This document shows positions 43,623 through 50,899 of a DNA stretch of 64,000 bases, piece after piece. The stretch comes from Methyloligella halotolerans (lineage in GTDB: Bacteria; Pseudomonadota; Alphaproteobacteria; Rhizobiales; Methyloligellaceae). The position numbers and the translations under genes are program-made. The stretch spans positions 324,256-388,255 of the forward strand of contig NZ_MASI01000003.1 in NCBI RefSeq assembly GCF_001708935.1, read 5' to 3'. Under the pieces are notes generated by a model. The model did not search any database and had not been told where the DNA came from. It saw only the letters and a program-made list of their open reading frames with translations. Position 1 is the stretch's first letter; each line of letters opens with the position of its first letter.

Positions 43623-44108
43623 ATGCCGTCGTTCGACATCGTTTCCAAGACCGATCTCGCCGAGGTCGACAATGCCCTCGCCAATATGAGCCGCGAGATG
43701 GAGCAGCGCTACGATTTCAAAGGCGCTTCGGCCACCATCGAGCGTAAGGGCGACGAGATCGTTATTCACGCCGACGACGATCTCAAGCTGAAGCAGATGC
43801 ATGAGCTGCTGCAGGGGCATCTTGCCCGCCGGCAGATCGATGCGGGCTGCATCGACTATAAGACTGCTGAAAAGGCCGCCGGCCAGTCGGTCCGCCAGAC
43901 GGCGGTCATCCGCCAGGGGATCGACAAGGAGCTCGCCAAGAAACTGGTCAAGGAGATCAAGGGGCAGAAGCTCAAGGTCCAGGCCTCGATCCAGGGCGAC
44001 GAGCTGCGTGTTACCGGCAAGAAGCGCGACGACCTTCAAGAGGTGATCGCGTTCCTCAAGGAGCTGCCGATCGATCAGCCCCTGCAATACGAGAATTTCC
44101 GCGACTAG
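43623..44108 (+). CDS. yajQ: YajQ family nucleotide/cyclic di-GMP-binding protein
   Basis: The 161 residues are of normal length, with the conserved SFDIVSKTDLAEVDNALAN start, the MEQRYDFKGASATIE segment, and the C-terminal DDLQEVIAFLKE followed by LQYENFRD. Members bind RNA or, in Xanthomonas and others, cyclic di-GMP; which applies here cannot be told. Independent gene with ATG 43623. Confidence 0.95.
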   Translation: MPSFDIVSKTDLAEVDNALANMSREMEQRYDFKGASATIERKGDEIVIHADDDLKLKQMHELLQGHLARRQIDAGCIDYKTAEKAAGQSVRQTAVIRQGIDKELAKKLVKEIKGQKLKVQASIQGDELRVTGKKRDDLQEVIAFLKELPIDQPLQYENFRD

Positions 44109-44309
44109 CCAGGCGCAAGCGCGGCGCAGACGGCCGACGAATGTCGCCGCATAAAGCGCCGGCTTCGGAGCGCCGGGGGCGCCACCGACCCTAACGCGCC
44201 GGCGCGCATGTCGGCCCAAGCCGACGCACCGCAGAACACGTAAATTCTAGAGAGAGCGCAACTCTTGGCGAGAGCCTGAGGCGAGGGCCGCCCCGCAACG
44301 GGAGGGTTG

Positions 44310-44585
44310 CTAGCCGCGATACTCTTGAACGCGGGTGGCGCGCAGGCCGGGAAGGCCATGCTTGTCAATGGAACGCTGCCAGCTCAGGAATTCGTCGACC
44401 GTGAGCGTATAGCGCTCGCAGGCCTCTTCCAGGCTGAGAAGGCCGCCGCGGACGGCAGCGACCACTTCGGCCTTCCGGCGGATTACCCAGCGTTTCGTAT
44501 CTTTTGGCGGAAGGTCGGCCACGGTCAGCGGGCTTCCATCCGGTCCGATCACGTAACGGACACGCGGCCTGTAATGCTCAGTCAT
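44310..44585 (-). CDS. sciP: CtrA inhibitor SciP (DUF1153)
   Basis: SciP binds CtrA and prevents it from activating transcription in G1. From ATG 44585, 91 residues: VRYVIGPDGSPLTVADLPP, then TKRWVIRRKAEVVAAVRGG, a helix-turn-helix-like segment with LSLEEACERYTLTVDEFLSW, and the final DKHGLPGLRATRVQEYR. This closely follows the known family; length is normal. An alternative ATG lies three codons upstream at 44594. The position 2 kb from ctrA is notable. Confidence 0.92.
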   Translation of the reverse strand: MTEHYRPRVRYVIGPDGSPLTVADLPPKDTKRWVIRRKAEVVAAVRGGLLSLEEACERYTLTVDEFLSWQRSIDKHGLPGLRATRVQEYRG

Positions 44586-44594
44586 CGTACTCAC

Positions 44595-45041
44595 TACACC
44601 AATCGATGAGCTTTATATTGTCGTGGAGACTAGCAACCGGCTTTTAAAAATTACCTAAGCGACCCGGTAAAGGAAGAGCCAAGCGGAACCGCAAAAATTG
44701 CTGGTTTTACGAGAAAAATTTCTTCTCTCCGACCGGCTGTGCCAGGCTGGCACGAAAGTCTACCGCGACAGGGGGGAAGTGTTCCATTGCGAGACCTTCG
44801 AAGATCTGGCGGGCCGGAAGATGCGCTGATCTGTGTCTTGCTTGCGCTTGCGTGACATTCCGCCACCGCCTATCTTCCGCCGCACGTGACAATTATGACG
44901 TCCCGGTCCGCGAGGTTCGGGAGCCGAGGCGGGGAGGCCGCCGGCGCAATTCACAGTCGCTGCGAGAACGGCCAAGGCTGGCGCGGGATGCGTGTTGAAG
45001 TCTCCGATCCCCGGTCGAATTGAAGTTTACGAGACGGTCTT
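44595..45041. other. Intergenic stretch upstream of sciP and mnmA
   Basis: About 450 bases, more AT-rich than its surroundings, particularly at 44600-44730. I see no convincing gene. It must hold the divergent promoters of sciP and mnmA. Short leftward frames here lack start sites and family-like sequence. Confidence 0.5.
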
Positions 45042-46243
45042 ATGTCCAACAGTCTGCATCTTGAGGGTTCGCCGGCCGAGAACCGCGTGGTGGTCGCCAT
45101 GTCGGGCGGCGTCGATTCCTCTGTGGTCGCGGCTCTGTTGAAGAGCCAGGGCTACGATGTCGTCGGCATCACCTTGCAGCTCTACGATCACGGCGAGGCT
45201 GTGGGCCGCCGCGGTACCTGCTGTGCGGGACGGGACATCCACGATGCACGCCGGGTGGCCGAGACCATCGGCATCCCCCACTACGTCCTCGATTACGAGC
45301 GCCGGTTCTCCGAGGCAGTGATCGGCGCCTTTGCCGACAGCTATCTCTCCGGCGAGACGCCCGTGCCCTGCGTGGCGTGCAATCAGAAGATCAAGTTCCG
45401 GGATCTGCTGGAGACGGCGAAGGATCTCGGCGCGGCGTGCCTCGCGACGGGACATTACGTTCGCAGCCGTCCCACCGAGGGCGGCTTCGCTCTCTACCGC
45501 GCCCACGATCAGGAACGCGACCAGAGCTATTTCCTATTCAACACCACGCCGGAGCAGCTCTCCTTCCTGCGCTTTCCCCTGGGCGACTTGCCCAAGGACG
45601 AGACGCGGCGTCTTGCCCGCGAATACGGATTGCCGGTCGCGGACAAAACCGACAGCCAGGATATCTGCTTCGTGCCGACTGGGCGCTATACGGATGTGAT
45701 CGAGCGCCTGCGGCCCGGCGCGGCGGAGCCCGGCGACATCGTTCATGTGGACGGCAGCGTCTTGGGGCGGCATCGCGGCATCATCAATTATACAATCGGT
45801 CAGCGCCGCGGACTCGGCATCGCCGCCTCGGAACCGCTATACGTGGTACGGTTGGACTCCGACAGCCGGGAGGTCGTGGTCGGGCCGCGGGAATGGTTGC
45901 TGGCGCGCCGGATCACCTTGCGCGACGTCAACTGGCTCGGCGGAGAACCGCTTGAGACGCTGATCGAGGGCCGGGACATTCTTGCCCGGGTCCGATCCAG
46001 CGGCGTGGTTCAGCCGGCGTCCTGAAATGGCAGGACGGCGGGGCAGTGGTCGAGCTGGCGGACGGCGAGGAGGGCGTTTCGCCCGGTCAGGCTTGTGTGT
46101 TTTATGCTGCCGATGGCGATGAAGATCGCGTGCTCGGCGGCGGATGGATTACGTCGGCGGTGTTCGGCGAAGATGAATTCGGCGGTGCGGCGAAGAATGC
46201 GGTGCCGGAACGTGGCGAACCGCTCTTTGCCGAACGGCGTTAA
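45042..46243 (+). pseudogene. mnmA: tRNA-specific 2-thiouridylase MnmA, frame broken near 46020
   Basis: The enzyme puts sulfur on U34 of Glu, Lys and Gln tRNAs. The first ORF (45042-46025) has the ATP pyrophosphatase loop [13 protein letters not shown], the catalytic cysteines in [13 protein letters not shown] and [10 protein letters not shown], and most of the C-terminal barrel, ending [10 protein letters not shown]. There one base is missing (46015-46023): restoring it gives [38 protein letters not shown] sequence up to the stop at 46243, which is the usual MnmA end. An essential-type gene with both halves intact suggests a base-call error. Confidence 0.9.
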
Positions 46244-46284
46244 TTATTGGCTTGGGATGCGGTTGAGAGTGAGAGGGGCGTAAC

Positions 46285-47088
46285 TTGCGTGCAAAACAGA
46301 TCCTGATGGACACGGACTCGGTGCTCCACGCTTATCGGCGCTGGGCGCCCGTCTACGACACGACCTTCGGCAAGGTTGCCGCGGCCGGCCGCAAACATGC
46401 GGTCGAGATGATCAACCGCCGTGAGGGTCGGGTGCTCGAAGTCGGCGTCGGGACCGGGCTCTCACTGCCGGCCTATCGCAATCACCTGAAGGTGACGGGT
46501 ATCGATCTGTCGCCGGAGATGCTGTCCAAGGCGCGCGATAAGGTGGAGCGTCTCGGCCTCGATTTCGTCGAGGAGCTGCACGAGATGGATGCCACCAATC
46601 TCGAGTTTCCCGATGACAGCTTCGACACGGTTGTCGCCATGTATGTGATGACGGTCGTGCCGGATCCGGAAAAGGTGATGGCAGAGCTCGAGCGTGTCTG
46701 CGCGCCGGGCGGCGAAGTCATCCTGGTCAACCATTTCAGCCAGGAGGACGGCTTCCGCGGCTGGTTCGAACGCCGCATGGCGCCGCTCGCCGACCAACTG
46801 GGCTGGCATCCCGTGTTTCCAGTCGAGACGGTCCTGGTGCGCGACGATCTCCGTATGACGGAGAGCCATTCGTTGCGTCCTTGCGGGCTGTTTACGATGC
46901 TCCGGTTCACCAAGGAGCCCGGCTACGGGCTGGGCCGCACGACGCGGGCGATGCCGATGAAGCGGCGCTCCGGTCGGCGCTCGGCTCAAGCGGCTGTGGC
47001 CCGGCTGGCCATGCAGGGCCGCAAGATGACGGACATCCGCTATTGGCGTTCGCTCCGCCGACGGCTGTCAAGCCAGGGCGCGGACTAG
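46285..47088 (+). CDS. pmtA: Phosphatidylethanolamine N-methyltransferase PmtA (Rhodobacter type)
   Basis: A membrane-associated SAM-dependent enzyme that methylates phosphatidylethanolamine towards phosphatidylcholine. Residues 10-205 match the family: LHAYRRWAPVYDTTFG, VLEVGVGTGLSLP, GIDLSPEML and MYVMTVVPDP. A basic tail of about 55 residues after CGLFTMLRF is longer than usual. TTG 46285 has GAGAGGGG at good distance; ATG 46306 lacks a ribosome site, so TTG is preferred. Confidence 0.82.
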   Translation: MRAKQILMDTDSVLHAYRRWAPVYDTTFGKVAAAGRKHAVEMINRREGRVLEVGVGTGLSLPAYRNHLKVTGIDLSPEMLSKARDKVERLGLDFVEELHEMDATNLEFPDDSFDTVVAMYVMTVVPDPEKVMAELERVCAPGGEVILVNHFSQEDGFRGWFERRMAPLADQLGWHPVFPVETVLVRDDLRMTESHSLRPCGLFTMLRFTKEPGYGLGRTTRAMPMKRRSGRRSAQAAVARLAMQGRKMTDIRYWRSLRRRLSSQGAD

Positions 47089-47125
47089 CACGCCCTCTGC
47101 TCTTTCGAGCGATTTCCCATAAGAA

Positions 47126-47151
47126 AAGGGAGCCCGCGATAGGGCTCCCTT
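47126..47151. terminator. Two-way intrinsic terminator
   Basis: AAGGGAGCCC (47126-47135) pairs with GGGCTCCCTT (47142-47151), flanked by A-rich sequence on the left and TTCC on the right. It separates the convergent pmtA and the leftward repetitive-protein gene. Confidence 0.75.
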
Positions 47152-47177
47152 CCTTGGCTACTACCGACTGGGCCGAT

Positions 47178-47809
47178 TTACTCGGCTGCGTCGGAGGCAG
47201 GCGGTGCGGAACTCTGCTCCTTGGCGCCTGTCGAGGTGTCGGCTCCGCCGGATCCGGGCTTCATGGCCTCTTCCGATGCTTTGTCGTCGGACATCTCTTC
47301 GCCGGCTTCGGAGCCGGGAGCGCCGAACTTTGGATATCGGCGCCCGAAGATTTGTCGGCGTCACCGCTACCGTCGGGCTTGGTCGCGTCCTTGGGTGCGC
47401 TCATGCCATCGTCGGCCGCCATGTCGTCCGACATGTCACCCGCGGGTTTGGCCGCACCTTCGACATCGGTGGCATCCGTATCGGTCGGCTCGCCCGTCGC
47501 GGCTTCGGAGCTGGGCGGTGTCGAGGTGCGCTCCATGGCAGCCCCGGACGTATCGGCCTTGCCGGAATCCGGGCTCATCGCTTCGTCGGAAGCGTCGGAT
47601 CCGCCCATGTCCTCGGCGGCATCTGATCCGGGCGGTGCGGAGCTCTGTCCTTTGGCGCCGCCCGATGTGTCTGCCTCGCCGGATTCAGGCGTCTTCGCCT
47701 TCTCTACTGCCGTCGACGAATCGCCGGACATCGCGGCGTCGTCTGCGGCCATGGCCGGCGTCAGGCTCATAAAGAGCGCAACGGCGGTCGTCGTCAAAAA
47801 ACGGTTCAT
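47178..47809 (-). CDS. Repetitive exported protein, frame broken near 47319
   Basis: From ATG 47809: a signal peptide (NRFLTTTAVALFMSLTPAMA) then about 190 residues with four degenerate repeats around SSAPPGSD, ADTSG and MSxDSG, rich in Ser, Asp, Ala and Gly; it is probably disordered. The ORF as called ends at 47261, but beyond about 47323 the pattern persists in the -1 frame (PGSEAGEEMSDDKASEEAMK) and ends at TAA 47178-47180, so one C is probably missing in the stretch 47315-47323. No enzyme pattern seen. Confidence 0.6.
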
Positions 47810-48101
47810 GGTCCTCTCCTTGAAGGTTCTGTCTTCTCCCAAACGGGGCGCTTTGTTGCGCCGTTCGTACAGGTCTTAAAACTTTGAGTTGATGGTGTTC
47901 GTTCCAGACGGGCGAGAGAAAGCAATCTCGATGAGCTTGGCGGCGGGGCGCTTTCGAGCCTTCTCAAGCGTGCCGCGAGTTGCTACATAGGCTCCCGGCC
48001 AAGGACGCTGTGCGTCGGGCCGCCAAGGCGAGACTGATGGATTGCCAGGCGCGGCACTTCGGCCTAAAAGCCCAACGTCCGGGCGTGAAAGCCTAAAAGA
48101 T
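47810..48101. other. Intergenic stretch upstream of tRNA-Met
   Basis: About 290 bases, no gene seen. It must contain the tRNA promoter and the promoter of the repetitive-protein gene. Confidence 0.4.
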
Positions 48102-48178
48102 GGCGGAGTAGCTCAGCTGGTTAGAGCAGCGGAATCATAATCCGCGTGTCGGGGGTTCAAGTCCCTCCTCCGCTACCA
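48102..48178 (+). tRNA. tRNA-Met (anticodon CAT)
   Basis: A 77-base cloverleaf: acceptor arm GGCGGAG with CTCCGCT (first pair G-U), D arm AGCTCAGCTGGTTAGAGC, anticodon arm GCGGA-ATCATAA-TCCGC with CAT, T arm GGGGGTTCAAGTCCC and an encoded CCA. CAT tRNAs can be elongator Met, initiator or Ile2; the sequence looks most like elongator tRNA-Met. Confidence 0.9.
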
Positions 48179-49470
48179 TTTCCCCCAATGATCCCGGAAG
48201 CTGCTGGCGCTGGCCTTGCTGCTTATGGTGTGGCCGTGCTCGGGCGAGAGGCCGTGAAGGACAGCGGGGAGAAGGCTGCCGTCGTCGCCGCTCATTTCCC
48301 AGATCATGACGCCAGCGAGTCCTGCATCTCGCGCGTAACGCGCCTTCCGGAACAGCGAGTCCGGATCGTCGTAGGTGATCCACAATCCGGTTTGGCGATT
48401 GAAGAGCCAAGGCACCTGGCTCTGGCGCTCCAGAAGCGCAGGAAGCCGTTTCGGGAGATCGAGGACTGGCGCAGCTGGCGGTAATCCATCTCGGCGGGGA
48501 GACCGCCGTCCGGGTCGCCCGGCGTTCCCGGCTGGAACAGGCCATTCCGGTCCTCGTCCACGCCGCTATAGAGGCGGCCGTAGAAAGGCAGGCCCAGGAC
48601 GAGCTTGGCGGGATCGACATAGCGCAGATAGGCGCGGATCGATGCGTCGGCGTTCATCTCCCGGTCAGGGTCGCCTTCCGCCGGGAAGAGCGGCGCGTTG
48701 AAGGCGGTCTCGTCGGAGTCGGCATGGTAGTCGTAGGTCATCACCGATAGCCAGTCGACCACGCGGCTCAGGCGCTTCGGCTGGAGGTTGGCAAGATTGG
48801 GCAGGTCGGCGGAAACCGCCGCTGAGAGGAGATAGCGCCGGCCCTTGGCGGCGCCCGCCTCGTCAAGGGTGTCGCGGAAGGCCGTCATGAGTGCGGTGAA
48901 GTTCGCCTTATCCGCCGGGCGGTGGCTGTTGTCCTCAAGCCCGCCTTCGACCGGAAATTCCCAGTCGATATCGAATCCGTCGAACAGCCCGGGGTAGGGA
49001 TCGATGTAGGTCTGGATGGCGGTCCGCGCCATCCTGTAGCGGCCCGCCTTTGACGCGGCGGCATCGGAGAATGAGCCGGAGCCCTGCCAGCCCCCGAGGG
49101 AGACCAGGACCTTGAGATCGGGATTGCGCTTCTTCAAGCTGGCGAGGGCGGCGAAGTTGCCGGCGAGGCCGAACGGGCGCTCGCCGTCGCCGCAGGCGCC
49201 GACATCGATGCAGGGATCGCCGAGGCTCACTGTCCCGTCGGGGCCGACCTTGCCGAAGGCGTAGATTATGTGGGTCAGGCCCTTGGTCCGCAAATCGGCC
49301 ATGCGGAAGCCTGGCTCATAGGCCTTCCAGCTCGCCACATATCCGATGACGAGCGGTTTTCGTCCTGAGGGCGGCACCGCGCCGTCCATCCCGAAACTCG
49401 TGACTGCCGCCAGCAATATCGCTGTGAGCAGGCAGGTCGCGCCAAGGCTGAGGCTGTGGCGGAGCATCAT
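48173..49470 (-). pseudogene. Glycoside hydrolase family 18 (chitinase-like), frame broken near 48418
   Basis: A secreted GH18 enzyme: signal peptide (LSLGATCLLTAILLAAV), the YVASWKAYEPGF start of the barrel, KVLVSLGGWQGSGSF and the full catalytic motif DGFDIDWEF. At about 48414-48421 one base appears lost: the ORF continues out of frame to 48304, while the -1 frame gives VPWLFNRQTGLWITYDDPDS and GVMIWEMSGDDG, the expected barrel end, to a stop at 48173. That stop falls within the 3' end of the tRNA on the other strand. It probably cuts beta-1,4-N-acetylglucosamine polymers, perhaps the polysaccharide made by the neighbouring genes. Confidence 0.82.
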
Positions 49471-49507
49471 TCAAGCCGACGGGTGTTGCGCGAACATCCG
49501 CAGCACG

Positions 49508-50899
49508 TCAGTTGACCGCCGTGTTGCCGATGGTCGCTGGAGCCGTGAGAATTTCCAGCACATCGCCCGGCCGAAGCTCGACCATGGGATCGGCGTCGAA
49601 TTCCTTCAGACCGCTGGGCGAACGGCGCATCAGGCGGTAGCTCTGGCGCTTCGAGCCGCTCGACGGCAAGGGGGCGGCCATGGCCTGCTGGAGGAGGCGG
49701 CCGATCGTTGCTCCGGTGATCGTCTCCTGTTCGATCGCTTCCTGGCCTTCCCGGATCGCCTTCTCCCGCTTGAGGACGGTATCAAGCTGCAGCTGCGTGA
49801 TGGATTGGCGCGTGGCGGTGAGATCGCGTTCCAGCCGCACGATGGAGGTCTTGGTTTCCTCCCAGCGGTCCTTTGCGACGACCAGATCGTTTCGGGCCGC
49901 AAAGTAGGTGATGTTGTCCATCCGGCCGAGCTGCCGAACCGCCTGCATCTTCTTCACGCGGGCTTCCAGCTCGCCGACCCAGCTCTGGGTTTCCGCCAGC
50001 CGGCCGTGAAGCAGGGTCAGCTCTTCCTGCATGGCGGTTATGGACCGGTCCAGCCCGGCGCGCTCGCTTTCCTTCTGCTCGCGCTCGAGCTGACGCAGGC
50101 GAGACACCTCGTCCACGAGTTTGTCGGCTTGCTCCGGGGTCGTGATCGCTTGAAGCGCGCTCGGGGCCTTCGGCACAGAGCCGTCGCGCTCGGCCTTGAG
50201 GACCGTGTCCCAGGCGAGCAGGGAGCCCAGGCGGTCCGTCGACTGGCGCAGCCGCTCTTCCTCGCGGGCGAGCTCGATACGGCGGGACTGGAGGTCGAGC
50301 TGTTCCGCGCCGTGACCGGCGCCAGCCAGGATGGCGGCTTGCAGCACGGTCATCCCCGGCACGTGCTTGACGGTCGCCGGGGCCGCTATATCGCCGGTCA
50401 CGTACACCGGCTGCCGGTCTACGAGCTGCACGCTGGCCTTGATCGATCCGTCCCGCTTGGCGGCGAAGCCGCGCTCGATCGCTTTCGGAAGATCGACCAG
50501 TGCGATGCCGTCGGTATTGATGGCGCCGATCAGGGGCAGGACGATCAGACCGTCCTGTTGCACGACGTATTCTCCCGATAGCTCCGGCCGCTCGATCAGG
50601 GTCGGCAGGGCACTGCCGTTGGGATGCTCTATGCCGTTTCCGGAGCCGTAGGCTTCGAACACCGTGATCTTAAGCTGGTCGCCGATGGTGAGGAGAAGCG
50701 GGTTGGTCGGAAGCGGAGAGCGCTCGCTGTCATCTATCTCCCCGGCTTTCGCGGATAAGGTCCCGTCGGCTATGGGCTGAGAGTCGATTGCCTCGGGATT
50801 CTCGGCTGCAAAGACGGAAGCGGGGGGGCCGGCGATCGCAAAACCTGCAGCCAAGGTCAGCGCGAACATCTCAAACCGGTAAGCGTGGGTAATGGTCAT
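49508..50899 (-). CDS. Polysaccharide export (OPX/Wza-like) protein with coiled coil
   Basis: From ATG 50899, which overlaps the glycosyltransferase stop (ATGA), 463 residues: signal peptide, then a Poly_export domain with LLTIGDQLKITVFE and GEYVVQQDGLIVLPLIG, an SLBB-like domain with PVYVTGDIAAPATVKHVPG, then a long coiled coil (about 225-400) and a closing ELRPGDVLEILT segment. It would export polysaccharide across the outer membrane. The large coiled coil is more than is usual for Wza. The longer N-terminal ORF is not supported. Confidence 0.82.
   Translation of the reverse strand: MTITHAYRFEMFALTLAAGFAIAGPPASVFAAENPEAIDSQPIADGTLSAKAGEIDDSERSPLPTNPLLLTIGDQLKITVFEAYGSGNGIEHPNGSALPTLIERPELSGEYVVQQDGLIVLPLIGAINTDGIALVDLPKAIERGFAAKRDGSIKASVQLVDRQPVYVTGDIAAPATVKHVPGMTVLQAAILAGAGHGAEQLDLQSRRIELAREEERLRQSTDRLGSLLAWDTVLKAERDGSVPKAPSALQAITTPEQADKLVDEVSRLRQLEREQKESERAGLDRSITAMQEELTLLHGRLAETQSWVGELEARVKKMQAVRQLGRMDNITYFAARNDLVVAKDRWEETKTSIVRLERDLTATRQSITQLQLDTVLKREKAIREGQEAIEQETITGATIGRLLQQAMAAPLPSSGSKRQSYRLMRRSPSGLKEFDADPMVELRPGDVLEILTAPATIGNTAVN

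Noticed and set aside
44651..44975. Overlapping leftward frames of 61-71 codons between sciP and mnmA
   Set aside because: Low-quality composition, several frames at once, no ribosome sites.
46900..47088. Frame break at the end of pmtA, because of a long basic tail
   Set aside because: Neither other frame gives a family-like C-terminus; the family ends naturally at about LRF, so the tail may be a real extension.
48102..48178. tRNA-Met as prophage attachment site
   Set aside because: It is more than 24 kb from the prophage end and no tRNA fragment is seen near 23.4-24.0 kb.
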